A stretch of DNA of 64,000 bases from Pseudomonas frederiksbergensis (GTDB lineage: Bacteria; Pseudomonadota; Gammaproteobacteria; Pseudomonadales; Pseudomonadaceae), in contig NZ_JQGJ02000002.1 in assembly GCF_000802155.2 (NCBI RefSeq), positions 248,001 through 312,000 of the forward strand, given 5' to 3'. This document shows, in pieces, positions 35,691 to 44,717 of this stretch (positions are counted from its first letter, which is position 1; the number at the start of each line of letters is the position of its first letter). A model generated the notes under the pieces. That model had not been told where the DNA came from. It saw nothing but the letters and a program-made list of their open reading frames with translations, and ran no database searches. A program made the position numbers and the translations under genes.

Positions 35691-36257
35691 ATGAACGAAA
35701 TCACTCGCAATGAAACACAAGACATCATCCTCGATGTCGCCGAAAAGTTGATTTACAAAAGTGGCATCGCCGCCACCGGAATGGATCTGCTGGTGAAAAC
35801 CGCTGGCGTCTCCAGGAAAAGTATCTATCGCTACTTCGCGAACAAGGAGGATCTGGTAGTCGCTGCGCTCAAGCGCCGTGACGAGCGCTGGATGCAGTGG
35901 TTCAGCAGCGAGGTGGACAAGGCGCCAACACCGCTCGCACGACTGCTCAACCTGTTTCCCGTGCTCAAGGGCTGGTTCCAGAGCGACGGTTTTCGCGGTT
36001 GTGCATTTATTAACACCAGCGGCGAAACCGGCGACCCGCAGGATCCGGTCCGCCAAGTGGCAAAGCTGCACAAACAGAAGTTGCTCGACTATGTGACGCA
36101 CTTGTGTACCGAACAAGGCGTCGAGCAACCGGAGGTACTTGGCAAACAGCTACTCGTCTTGATTGACGGCGCCATCACCCTCGCGTTGGTCATGGGCGAC
36201 CACGACGCCGCCGATCAGGCCCAGGACGTGCTGAAGACTTTGCTAGCGATTGAATAA
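35691..36257 (+). CDS. TetR-family regulator
   Basis: A 188-residue TetR protein with helix-turn-helix [20 protein letters not shown]. The longer frame from a GTG at 35640 would translate the promoter itself, so the ATG at 35691 is preferred. That leaves little or no leader and no Shine-Dalgarno, suggesting leaderless translation. The C-terminal domain ([20 protein letters not shown]) belongs to the NemR-like branch with a conserved Cys. It probably controls the NTF2-like gene 71 bases downstream as well as itself. Confidence 0.88.
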   Translation: MNEITRNETQDIILDVAEKLIYKSGIAATGMDLLVKTAGVSRKSIYRYFANKEDLVVAALKRRDERWMQWFSSEVDKAPTPLARLLNLFPVLKGWFQSDGFRGCAFINTSGETGDPQDPVRQVAKLHKQKLLDYVTHLCTEQGVEQPEVLGKQLLVLIDGAITLALVMGDHDAADQAQDVLKTLLAIE

Positions 36258-36328
36258 GCAACACCCGCACCCGCAAGACCGCCTGTAAGACCGAAATGCA
36301 CTCATCGTTCATTACCTGGAGATTGGCC

Positions 36329-36808
36329 ATGTCGTCCTCTGCCGAAGTTCGCCCACCGCTGCCGCCGTTCACCCGTGAATCAGCCATCGAGAAAGTTCGC
36401 CTGGCCGAAGACGGCTGGAACTCTCGTGATCCGCAAAAAGTGTCGCTGGCCTACACCCTCGATACTCAATGGCGTAACCGCGCCGAGTTCGCCCATAGCC
36501 GGGAAGAAGCCAAGGCGTTCCTGGCGCGCAAATGGGCCAAAGAGCTGGATTATCGCCTGATCAAGGAACTCTGGGCCTTCACCGACAACCGCATTGCCGT
36601 GCGTTATGCCTATGAATGGCACGACGACTCGGGCAACTGGTTCCGGTCCTACGGTAACGAGAACTGGGAATTCGATGAAAATGGCCTGATGTACAACCGC
36701 TACGCCTGCATCAACGACATGCCGATCAAGGAAAGCGAGCGTAAATTCCACTGGCCGCTGGGTCGCCGGCCGGACGATCACCCGGGGCTTTCCGAACTGG
36801 GGCTGTAA
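36329..36808 (+). CDS. DUF1348, NTF2-like protein
   Basis: A 159-residue protein of the DUF1348 branch of the NTF2-like fold: [38 protein letters not shown] and [20 protein letters not shown] are characteristic. Function is not established. TGGAG lies 8 bases before the ATG at 36329. It follows the TetR gene and is closed by a strong terminator, so the two may form an induced unit for a reactive compound. Confidence 0.85.
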   Translation: MSSSAEVRPPLPPFTRESAIEKVRLAEDGWNSRDPQKVSLAYTLDTQWRNRAEFAHSREEAKAFLARKWAKELDYRLIKELWAFTDNRIAVRYAYEWHDDSGNWFRSYGNENWEFDENGLMYNRYACINDMPIKESERKFHWPLGRRPDDHPGLSELGL

Positions 36809-36816
36809 CGCCGACG

Positions 36817-36847
36817 CTGTGGGAGCCGCTGGCTCCCACAGTTTTTT
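36817..36847. terminator. Strong intrinsic terminator
   Basis: Perfect 11-base stem CTGTGGGAGCC / GGCTCCCACAG with a GCT loop, followed by six T. It ends the TetR/DUF1348 unit; two bases later the opposing M42 peptidase gene ends, so it may serve both. The stem is of the common Pseudomonas REP-derived type. Confidence 0.9.
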
Positions 36848-36848
36848 G

Positions 36849-37919
36849 TCAGCCTTTGGCTCGATTCAGCAAGAATTCCAGCAACGTTGCCGCGCAGGCC
36901 TCGATGCTTCCTTCCACGATCAATTCATAACCATGGGTATTTTCCGTCGGGATCGCAATGCATGCGCCCTGGGCCGATACCCCGCTGCTCATGATTGCAC
37001 TGGCATCGCTGGCAAAATCCGCCAGTAAGGCGAATTGTGGCGCCAGCCCGCTGCGTCTACCGGCCTGGTACAACTGGTCGACGATCCGACGGTGGTAACA
37101 GCCGTTCTTGTCGCCCGTGTTGATGATCGGGTCGACGCCCAATCGGGTGGCGTACTCCGCGACCACGGGGCCGACCTCGACTGCGACCGTGGCGTCTCCG
37201 GGCAAGTGACTGGCGGCATAGAGCGCGCCGGCATTGGACTCTTCTTCTTGTGTGGTGAAGACCAGATACACATCGTCCAGCAGCTCTTTACGGCGTTGAC
37301 CCAACAATGTAGCGGTCTGGAGCGTGGCGACCATGGGCGCGCGGTCATCCAGGAAATGCGCGGCGATGGCATCGCCCACCCGGAACGGTCGCCGCCAGTG
37401 TTGGCTCAACACCACCCGCGTGCCGGGGCGTACCCCATGGGCCTCCAATTGCTCGCTTGAGCGGCGGGTGATGATGTGGACATCGCCCCAATTGACGTTT
37501 CCCGACAGGACATCCGCGCCTTGGTGGGTTTCACCGGTGCTGTGCATCGACCCGAACGACAGCACGCCTGGGATGAAATCCCGGTCGCCAAGGATATCCA
37601 CCGGGCACACGCCAAAATTGATCGGATTGGCACCTCCCAAGGCCACCACCCGCAACGTACCGTCAGGCTCGATGCGTTTGACCAGCATGGCGATCTCGTC
37701 CAGGTGCGCCATGATCCGGATGGGTTGATTGGCCTTGGTATCCGCCCGGGTTCCCTTGATCAGGCCGATGACATTGCCGGCCGGGTCGACCCAGGTTTGG
37801 TCGCAGTGCGGTTCCAGTTCCCGCAGGCAAATGTCGCGCACTTCTTGCTCCTGTCCGCCGGGCCCTCGGGCCATCAGCAACTCTTCGAGCAGCGGCAAGG
37901 TGGACGGATTGGTTTGCAT
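36849..37919 (-). CDS. M42-family metallopeptidase (glutamyl aminopeptidase/endoglucanase type)
   Basis: A 356-residue dinuclear metallopeptidase. Metal ligand candidates are His in MAHLDEIAMLV, the catalytic Glu pair in TTQEEESNAGA, Asp in GDKNG and His in NTHGYELIVEGS. The PDZ-like apical domain (NPINFGVCPVDILGDRDF) interrupts the catalytic part. M42 enzymes are cytosolic, self-compartmentalising aminopeptidases. The ATG at 37919 has GGAG 9 bases upstream. Confidence 0.88.
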   Translation of the reverse strand: MQTNPSTLPLLEELLMARGPGGQEQEVRDICLRELEPHCDQTWVDPAGNVIGLIKGTRADTKANQPIRIMAHLDEIAMLVKRIEPDGTLRVVALGGANPINFGVCPVDILGDRDFIPGVLSFGSMHSTGETHQGADVLSGNVNWGDVHIITRRSSEQLEAHGVRPGTRVVLSQHWRRPFRVGDAIAAHFLDDRAPMVATLQTATLLGQRRKELLDDVYLVFTTQEEESNAGALYAASHLPGDATVAVEVGPVVAEYATRLGVDPIINTGDKNGCYHRRIVDQLYQAGRRSGLAPQFALLADFASDASAIMSSGVSAQGACIAIPTENTHGYELIVEGSIEACAATLLEFLLNRAKG

Positions 37920-38165
37920 CGGATGGGTCTCCTTTTCTCCGGGTGCGGCCAGGTGACGAAACGGGCCGCGACGTGTCTGTCTTCTTGAACACGCCTGATG
38001 CCGGAAAATTTGATCGGATCCTGGCGAAACTGACGAGCGGACCTTGCCCACACGCGGACAGGCGGCCCGCCCGAAGGGTTGACCGACGCGCCGCCAGGCA
38101 TCACATTGCCCGGGTCGCCCCTACGCCGAAGGCGGTTTTGTTGTGTCGCAGAACGTGTGGAGCCC

Positions 38166-38564
38166 ATGACCGCGTCGATTCCGATCCGTCCCCCCTGCCC
38201 GCCTGGTGTCTGTGATTGCGGGCGTGATGCGCTGCTGCAGACGCCGGGCAGCGACGTGCGCATCCTTTGCCTGAATCGCCAGGAAGAAAAGCGCCTGCTT
38301 GAGCGATTGGAAAATATCCAGAGCCTGGACGAGCTTGAACGGCTGCAGCAGCGGCTGTATGACAACCTCGGTGTACGGTTGACCATCGAGCCCGGTTACA
38401 ACGAGGTTCGGACGATGCGCGGTATTGCCATCCAATTCCAGGAGCAGCCTGGGCTGTGCCGCAAGATCCGCCAGTCGATCCCGGCGGCGATCCGCCGGGG
38501 GTTGGAAAAGCGGCCTGAAATTGCTTGGCGGCTGTTGGATTCGCGGGATCTGTTTCGCGACTGA
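38166..38564 (+). CDS. Hypothetical protein with N-terminal Cys cluster
   Basis: A 132-residue protein I do not recognise. The N-terminus has Cys11, Cys16 and Cys18 (CPPGVCDC), suggestive of metal binding. A helical middle (RQEEKRLLERLENIQSLDEL) and a basic C-terminal half (GLCRKIRQSIPAAIRRGLEK) follow. GTGGAG precedes the ATG at 38166; an earlier ATG at 38079 has no support. It is convergent with the sensor kinase gene, 15 bases away. Confidence 0.65.
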   Translation: MTASIPIRPPCPPGVCDCGRDALLQTPGSDVRILCLNRQEEKRLLERLENIQSLDELERLQQRLYDNLGVRLTIEPGYNEVRTMRGIAIQFQEQPGLCRKIRQSIPAAIRRGLEKRPEIAWRLLDSRDLFRD

Positions 38565-38579
38565 ATGGTCATCGTGACG

Positions 38580-39953
38580 CTAGCGTGCTGCCTGGCTCGT
38601 CAAGGAAAACCCGAAGGTATTGAGGCCGTCCTTGCTGTGGGCAAATACCCGCCCGCCGTGCATGTTCGCCACTGCCCGCACGATGGAAAGCCCCAAGCCG
38701 TGATGTGCGTCACTTCGCGCCCGGGCGGCGTCTGCCCGGTAGAAGCGCTCGAACAAGCGTTGCAGGTGCACGTTATCAATCGGTTCGCCGGGATTGGACA
38801 CGCTCACCTCGGCCTGCATGCCGTGCCTGACCAGACTCACCGTGATCGTGCTGGTCGGCACCGCGTATCGCGCCGCGTTCTGGATCAGGTTGGCCAGGGA
38901 ACGGTGGAACAGGCGCCGGTCGATACACACGCGCATGTCGCCTTGGATCACCACGCTCAACTGCTTGTCGTGCAGGACCGGCTCCAGGTATTCCACGGTC
39001 TTCGACGCCTCTTCATAGAGCGAGACATCACTCAGTTCGGTTGCGCGCTGACCGCTTTCGGCCCCCGCCAGGAATAGCATGTCGTTGACGATGGCGCCCA
39101 TTCGCTCCAGTTCTTCAAGATTCGATTGCAGCAAGTCCTGGAGTTCATTCACATCCCGACCGTGGGCCAAGGCGACCTGGGTCTGGCCGATAAGGTTGGT
39201 CAAGGGCGTGCGCAACTCGTGGGCGACATTGGCATTGAACCCTTCGAGCTGGCTCCAGGCGGCTTCCTGGCGAGCCAGGGCGCCGTTGAACGACACGGCC
39301 AGTTCCTGCAACTCCCCAGGCAGCGCCTCGGTGTCCAGGCGTCGCTTCGAATCTCCCGGCGGCAGGCTGTTGGCCTGGCGGCTCAGGCGCCGCACCGGTC
39401 CCAGGCCGAAACGCGCGATCCAATAGCCCAGCAGCGCGACCAGCCCGACCCCCAATGCAGACGTCAGGATCAGCGTCTTGGTGAAGTTGTCCAAAGTCTT
39501 CAGGAACGGCGTCGAATCGAGCCCCACGATAAAACGCAGCTCCGGCCGGCTGCCCATGGCGGCAATAGTTTGGATCATCAGCACCATGGGACGATCCCGG
39601 TCGGGTATGGCCACGGTGGAAAACCCATCCGGACGCTTGGACCAATCCTGGCCGTCCGGCATCGCCCCGCCATAACTGTAGGCCGGGTTGTCGACCAGGA
39701 CCCAGTAGCGCACGCGCTCGTCGGCGGGCGTCAGGCCGTCGAGCTTCTGCCGCAGCCCGACCCAGAATTCCGGCGAATCATATTTGGCGAGCACCGGGTC
39801 GAGAACCGAATGCCGCAGGATCAGCTCGTTTTGCATCTGGTCTTCGAGCGATTGCTTCAACGAACAGCGCAACAGCGTTGCGCTGACCGCAGTGATGAGC
39901 ATCACCGCGAGGGCAAACATCAGGGCGAGCCGCTTGGAGATCGATCCTTTCAT
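38580..39953 (-). CDS. Sensor histidine kinase of heavy-metal/CusS type
   Basis: A 457-residue membrane kinase. The first transmembrane segment is LALMFALAVMLITAVSATLL, a periplasmic domain of about 130 residues follows, then ALGVGLVALLGYWIARFGLG and a HAMP region. The phosphorylated His lies in ANVAHELRTPLTNL; N-box NLIQNAARYA and G-box HHGLGLSIV are intact. The ATG at 39953 overlaps the regulator stop (TGATG). Partner of the preceding regulator. Signal unknown; neighbours carry organic-acid transport genes, not metal efflux genes. Confidence 0.92.
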   Translation of the reverse strand: MKGSISKRLALMFALAVMLITAVSATLLRCSLKQSLEDQMQNELILRHSVLDPVLAKYDSPEFWVGLRQKLDGLTPADERVRYWVLVDNPAYSYGGAMPDGQDWSKRPDGFSTVAIPDRDRPMVLMIQTIAAMGSRPELRFIVGLDSTPFLKTLDNFTKTLILTSALGVGLVALLGYWIARFGLGPVRRLSRQANSLPPGDSKRRLDTEALPGELQELAVSFNGALARQEAAWSQLEGFNANVAHELRTPLTNLIGQTQVALAHGRDVNELQDLLQSNLEELERMGAIVNDMLFLAGAESGQRATELSDVSLYEEASKTVEYLEPVLHDKQLSVVIQGDMRVCIDRRLFHRSLANLIQNAARYAVPTSTITVSLVRHGMQAEVSVSNPGEPIDNVHLQRLFERFYRADAARARSDAHHGLGLSIVRAVANMHGGRVFAHSKDGLNTFGFSLTSQAAR

Positions 39954-40657
39954 CACAGCGCCCCGACTTGCCTATCGTCCGCTTCACGGCTTTCCAGGAC
40001 ATAACCCATGCCCCGCACGGTATGCAGCAACTTGCGCGGATACGGCGCGTCCACCTTGGCGCGCACGCGCTTGATCGCAACTTCCACCACGTTGGCGTCG
40101 CTGTCGAAGTTCATGTCCCAGACCTGTTCGGCAATCATCAATTTGGAAAGGATTTCCCCTTGGTGTCGCGCCAGCAGGCTCAACAGGCAGAACTCCTTGG
40201 CCGTCAGGTCCAGCCGAAGCCCGCCCCGGGTCACCTTGCGGGCCTGCAGGTCGACCTCCAGGTCATCGATGCGCAAATGCGTAGGGTCGGCCGCGTCATC
40301 GGCGCGGCGACGGATCAAGGCCTGGACGCGCGCCACCAGCTCGGCAAAGGAAAAGGGTTTGCCCAGGTAGTCATCGGCGCCCTCGCGCAAGCCCCTGACG
40401 CGATCATCCACCGTGCCCCTGGCCGACAACATGATCACCGGGGTCTTCTTGTGCAGGCGCAGGCCCTGCAATACACCGTAGCCGTCCTTGCCTGGCAACA
40501 TGACATCGAGGATCACCACGTCGTAATCCAGCTCCAGGGCATAGTGCAAGCCATCGATGCCGTTGGTCGCGACATCGACAATGTAGCCGAGCTCGCTCAA
40601 GCCACGGTGGACATAGGAGGAGGTTTTTTCTTCGTCCTCGACAATCAGCAAGCGCAT
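39953..40657 (-). CDS. OmpR-family response regulator (CusR/CopR type)
   Basis: A 234-residue regulator: receiver domain with acidic pocket VEDEEK, phospho-Asp in VVILDVMLPGKDG and Lys in GKPFSF; then a winged-helix DNA-binding domain with DANVVEVAIKRVRAKV and a final VRGMGYVLE. It controls the kinase operon and probably neighbours. Three TGTCAGG repeats lie 63-89 bases upstream of its ATG. Confidence 0.94.
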   Translation of the reverse strand: MRLLIVEDEEKTSSYVHRGLSELGYIVDVATNGIDGLHYALELDYDVVILDVMLPGKDGYGVLQGLRLHKKTPVIMLSARGTVDDRVRGLREGADDYLGKPFSFAELVARVQALIRRRADDAADPTHLRIDDLEVDLQARKVTRGGLRLDLTAKEFCLLSLLARHQGEILSKLMIAEQVWDMNFDSDANVVEVAIKRVRAKVDAPYPRKLLHTVRGMGYVLESREADDRQVGAL

Positions 40658-40719
40658 CAGGTAACTCCTCTCCGAAAGCGGGGCAACCAGAAGAGTCTAG
40701 ACGCAGAAGGTGTCTGGAG

Positions 40720-40746
40720 CCTGACAGCTTCCTGACATTCCTGACA
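40720..40746 (-). promoter_or_regulatory. Triple TGTCAGG repeat upstream of the response regulator
   Basis: On the minus strand TGTCAGG occurs three times in 27 bases (plus-strand CCTGACA at 40720, 40731 and 40740; start-to-start spacings 11 and 9). Direct repeats at about one helical turn are the usual form of OmpR-family binding sites. Position suits autoregulation. Confidence 0.5.
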
Positions 40747-40770
40747 GAAAACCACCCGTGAACCGAGGCG

Positions 40771-42024
40771 TTACCAAAGCGCGATGTCGTAAGTCACGTA
40801 GACACGGTTGCTATCGCGCCCCCGTGAAAAATCCGAGCGATAGACATAGTTGCGCAGTTTCACGCCCAAACCCTTGAACGTGCCTTGCTGCACGACATAA
40901 GCGACTTCGGCATCGCGCTCCCATTCCTTCACGGCGCTGTTGGATTTGCCGTCGTTGCCACTGAGGTAGCGGGTGGAAAACGTCAGGCCAGGCACGCCGA
41001 GGCGCGCAAAGTCGTAGCCGTAACCGAGCATCCAGGTCTTCTCGTCTTCCTCGATGAACTTGCCGATTCCGACGTTGCTGAAGGAATAGACCGTGGCGCC
41101 GCTGATGTAGGGCAAGCCCCCTTCCCCGCTGAGCGTCTGGTAACCGGCGTTGAAGGTGTGGCCGACGACGGCGTACGACAGCAAGCCGCTGAGCATGTCG
41201 TTGTCGACCTTACCGCCGTACGCCGAGCCCGCGTCGGCGCTGTTGAAGTAGCGCAGGTCACTGGTGAGCACGCCAGGACCGAGCGGCAGGTCATGTTGGA
41301 TACCGGCGAAGTTCTGCCGGTAGAAGTTGTCCAGTTCACCGTAGAAGTAGCTCAAGCGCAGATTCTTTGCCAACTTGTAATCGGCGCCGGCGTAGCTGAA
41401 GTCGCCTGACTGGTCGCCGCTATAGCCATCGGGCACGATCGGCATGCTGTCGCTTGAGTCCCGCAGCTTGAAACGCTCCAGGCGCCCGCCCGTCAGGGTG
41501 AGGTTGTCGATATCGTTGCTGCTGACCTGGGCCCCCTGGTAGGTCTGGGGCAACAGCCGCGCATCGTTGTAGATCAGCACTGGGTTTTTCGGCAGCAACG
41601 TGCCGTACCTGATCGTGGTACTTGCCACCCGGACCTTGGCGGTCATGCCGGCGCTGGCAAACTCGTCGGCGGCACGACCGTCGCTGTGCACCGGGAGCAG
41701 CCCAGTGCCGCTGCGACCGCGCCCGGAGTCGAGCCTGACCCCGAGCAAGCCCAGTGCATCGACGCCAAAACCGACGGTGCCGGGCGTGAAACCCGATTGG
41801 TAATCCAACAGGAACCCTTGGGCCCATTCGGTGCGTTCGCTCTTGGCGGTCCGCGCGCCACGAGCGCTCATGCCATGTTCATCGCGAAAGTTTTCGTTGA
41901 AGTAGACGTTGCGCAACTGCAATTTGAGCTTGCTATCGTCGACCAACCCTTGCGCGTTAGCGTTGGCCAGCGGCAAAAAACCAAGGATCGGAAACAAAGC
42001 CCCGCGGATCAGGTAACTGCTCAT
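40771..42024 (-). CDS. OprD-family porin
   Basis: A 417-residue outer-membrane porin. Signal peptide ends at ANANA before QGLVDDSKLKLQLRNVYFNE, the OprD N-terminal signature. EWAQGFLLDYQSGFTPGTVG and GFGVDALGLLGVRLDSGRG follow and the chain ends VTYDIALW. Its gene lies between a two-component system and a citrate-type transporter, all on the minus strand, so it probably admits the same tricarboxylate-like substrate. Confidence 0.92.
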   Translation of the reverse strand: MSSYLIRGALFPILGFLPLANANAQGLVDDSKLKLQLRNVYFNENFRDEHGMSARGARTAKSERTEWAQGFLLDYQSGFTPGTVGFGVDALGLLGVRLDSGRGRSGTGLLPVHSDGRAADEFASAGMTAKVRVASTTIRYGTLLPKNPVLIYNDARLLPQTYQGAQVSSNDIDNLTLTGGRLERFKLRDSSDSMPIVPDGYSGDQSGDFSYAGADYKLAKNLRLSYFYGELDNFYRQNFAGIQHDLPLGPGVLTSDLRYFNSADAGSAYGGKVDNDMLSGLLSYAVVGHTFNAGYQTLSGEGGLPYISGATVYSFSNVGIGKFIEEDEKTWMLGYGYDFARLGVPGLTFSTRYLSGNDGKSNSAVKEWERDAEVAYVVQQGTFKGLGVKLRNYVYRSDFSRGRDSNRVYVTYDIALW

Positions 42025-42115
42025 GTCGAGTGTCTCGTTGTTGTTATTGGGCGCGCAGGCCAGCGCACTCCCCCCTGCGGGGAGCGTCAGGCAATCAATA
42101 AAGGGGTCGGATGAA

Positions 42116-43420
42116 TCAGGAAAACAGGGTCAGCGCCCCGGTCAACAATGCCAGCGCGGTAATCACCAGTGAGGTGAGCACGGCCCATTTAATGGTGGCT
42201 TTCTGGAAGTCACCAAGGTCGCGATCGACCATGCCCACCAGCAACAAAGTGGAGGCTACCAGCGGGCTCATCAGGTGCACCGGCTGGCCGAGGATGGACG
42301 CCCGGGCTATTTCGACCGGATGAATCCCGTAGGCGGCAGCGGCATTGGCAAGGATCGGCACGACCCCGAAGTAGTAGGCATCGTTGGACAATACGAACGT
42401 CAGCGGCATGCTGGTGATCGCTACTACCAGCGGGAACAAATGGCCCCAGGAAGGCGGAATCCAGTCGACCAGGGTTTGCGCCAGGGCATCGACCATTTTG
42501 GTACCGGAGAATATCCCGGCGAAAATCCCCGCCGCGAATACCAGCAAGACCACGGTCATCGCGTTGCCCGAATGGGCGAGGATGCGCTCCTTCTGGATGT
42601 CCAGTTGCGGATAGTTGATCACCAGCGCCAGGACAAAACCGATCAGGAACAGGATCGCCGAGTGCATGAGCCCCATCACCAGCGCGGCCATCACGGCGAT
42701 CACCAACAACAGATTGACGTAGGCCAGTTTCGGACGCTTGTGCGGCGTGTCCTCGAGGATCGCCTTGATATAGCAATCACCGCCACCGCTCTGGAGCTGG
42801 ATATTGCCGATACGCTTGCGTTCGGCGCGGCCCAGCAGGAACGCGGTGAACACCACCCACATCGCGCCACCGATCATGGTCGGCAGCAACGGCACGAAGT
42901 ATTCGCCGGCATCCAGGCCTAATGCCGCAATGGCCCGCGTCGCCGGCCCGCCCCAAGGCGTCATGCCGCTCATGATGCTCAGCGACAGCATCGCGACGGT
43001 CGCCAGGATCATCGGGTTCATTCCGATGCGCTTGTACAGCGGCAACATCGCGGCGCAGGTGATCATGTAGGTCGTCGTGCCGTCACCGTCCAGGGCCACG
43101 AGGAGTGACAGCAATGCGGTGCCCACGGCGATTTTCATCGGGTCGCCATTGACCCGCTTGAGGATCTTGCGGATCAGCGGGTCGAACAGGCCGGCGTCGA
43201 TCATCAGGCCGAAAAACAGGATCGCGAACAACAGCAGTGCTGCCGACGGTGCGACCATCTTCAGCCCGTCCAGCATCATCTTGCCGGTGGTACCGCCGAA
43301 GCCGCCGATCACTGCGAAGACGATCGGCACGATCGTCAGGGCGACGATCGGCGACAGCCGTTTTGTCATTATCAGGAAGGTGAAGACCACCACCATGGCC
43401 AAGCCAAGTAAAGCGAGCAT
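42116..43420 (-). CDS. CitMHS-family citrate/metal-proton symporter
   Basis: A 434-residue transporter with about 12 hydrophobic segments. LSPIVALTIVPIVFAVIGGF, FFGLMIDAGLFDPLIRKILK and VALDGDGTTTYMITCAAMLP are typical of CitM/CitH, which carry citrate complexed with Mg2+ or Ca2+. It follows the PrpF-like isomerase gene by 55 bases on the same strand, suggesting one operon for uptake and first metabolism of a tricarboxylate. Confidence 0.9.
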   Translation of the reverse strand: MLALLGLAMVVVFTFLIMTKRLSPIVALTIVPIVFAVIGGFGGTTGKMMLDGLKMVAPSAALLLFAILFFGLMIDAGLFDPLIRKILKRVNGDPMKIAVGTALLSLLVALDGDGTTTYMITCAAMLPLYKRIGMNPMILATVAMLSLSIMSGMTPWGGPATRAIAALGLDAGEYFVPLLPTMIGGAMWVVFTAFLLGRAERKRIGNIQLQSGGGDCYIKAILEDTPHKRPKLAYVNLLLVIAVMAALVMGLMHSAILFLIGFVLALVINYPQLDIQKERILAHSGNAMTVVLLVFAAGIFAGIFSGTKMVDALAQTLVDWIPPSWGHLFPLVVAITSMPLTFVLSNDAYYFGVVPILANAAAAYGIHPVEIARASILGQPVHLMSPLVASTLLLVGMVDRDLGDFQKATIKWAVLTSLVITALALLTGALTLFS

Positions 43421-43475
43421 ATGTCAGATCTCTTGTTGTTATGAGTAGCTGATGCAATGACAAGGTTTGCCCGGC

Positions 43476-44558
43476 TCATCCGGCCAGGCGCTGGGGAACC
43501 GTGGCGTAGACGAAACCTGAAAAGAGCCTGCGGGCGGTACGGACTACCGAGGCTCGGATGGTCTCACCCTTTTCGCCGGTATAGGACAACACGACATCGA
43601 TACCGCCGCTGGGGTGCTCGATGCGTACCCGCTGCAAGCGTGGTTCGCTGACGCCACCGAGCAGGTTGGCCGCGACGCTGCCGTCGGTCACGCAGGCCGT
43701 CGCCAACCCGATGGAGCCGGTGATCGCCAAGGCGCGATGACAGTTGTGCGGCATGAAATAGCGCACCTGGATAGTCCCGCCACACTTGGGCGCCGACACC
43801 AGCACCGGCTTGGGAATCACTTTGTCGCTGACATCGCCCAGGCCCATCGCCAGCCCGGCCTTCAAGCGCAAGGACTCCAGGCGCTGCAGGAAGACTGGAT
43901 CGGCGTCGAGCTCGGCAGGGCTTTCGTCGCCACGCTTGCCGAGCTGGCCGGCCTCGACAATCAGCATCGGCATGGCCATGTCGATACAAGTTACCGGGAT
44001 GCCATCGATCCAGTCGATGGGCTGTCCGGTGGGGAAAAGTTTGCCGGTCTTGCTGCCGGCTGCGTCAAGAAAGGTCAACTGGACCGGGGCCGCCGTGCCC
44101 GGCACACCGTCGATGGCGGTGTCGCCTTCGTAGCTGACCTTGCCCTGCGGCGTCTGTACCTCGGCATTCACGAACGTCCCGGTATTGAGATTGCGGATCC
44201 GCACGCGGGTCAGCTCGCCTGTTGCCTTGACCAGCCCTTGCTCGATCGCGAACGGGCCCACCGCACAGAGCATGTTGCCGCAGTTGGGGGCAGTGTCGAC
44301 CCGGCGCTGGGACACCATGACTTGCACAAACAAGTAATCCACGTCGGCTTCCGGGTGCAGCGATGGGCTGACAATCGCCACTTTGCTGGTCTGCGGGCTG
44401 CCGCCGCCGATCCCGTCGATTTCCAGCTCATGGCCGGACCCCATCAGGCTGAGCAGCAACTCGTCACGTTCGGGGATCGCAGCGGGCAAATCCCAGGCAA
44501 GGAAAACCGGACCTTTGGACGTGCCACCGCGCATGAGTACACAAGGAATTCGTTGCAT
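43476..44558 (-). CDS. PrpF/GalD-family isomerase (4-oxalomesaconate tautomerase or aconitate isomerase type)
   Basis: A 360-residue protein of the PrpF fold (two diaminopimelate-epimerase-like halves). It starts IPCVLMRGGTSKGPVFLAWD, the family signature, and has TAPNCGNMLCAVGPFAIEQG and VSAPKCGGTIQVRYF with the catalytic Cys candidates. GalD tautomerises 4-oxalomesaconate in gallate breakdown, PrpF isomerises methylaconitate, and a fungal relative interconverts cis- and trans-aconitate. No gallate dioxygenase or OMA hydratase gene is nearby, so the CitMHS neighbour favours an aconitate-like substrate. The start at 44558 is the family start. Confidence 0.82.
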   Translation of the reverse strand: MQRIPCVLMRGGTSKGPVFLAWDLPAAIPERDELLLSLMGSGHELEIDGIGGGSPQTSKVAIVSPSLHPEADVDYLFVQVMVSQRRVDTAPNCGNMLCAVGPFAIEQGLVKATGELTRVRIRNLNTGTFVNAEVQTPQGKVSYEGDTAIDGVPGTAAPVQLTFLDAAGSKTGKLFPTGQPIDWIDGIPVTCIDMAMPMLIVEAGQLGKRGDESPAELDADPVFLQRLESLRLKAGLAMGLGDVSDKVIPKPVLVSAPKCGGTIQVRYFMPHNCHRALAITGSIGLATACVTDGSVAANLLGGVSEPRLQRVRIEHPSGGIDVVLSYTGEKGETIRASVVRTARRLFSGFVYATVPQRLAG

Positions 44559-44717
44559 GAACACTAACTCTTGTTGATCAATCTGTTTAATTGATGTTCT
44601 GGACACAAGAGTGGCAGGGATTAAAAAGTGATTCCAATGCAAAGATCGGAGCTATTATTGCGTTTCACAAAAGAATTACCCTAGGATCATCTGGGGCCCT
44701 TTGCAACGAGACCAATC

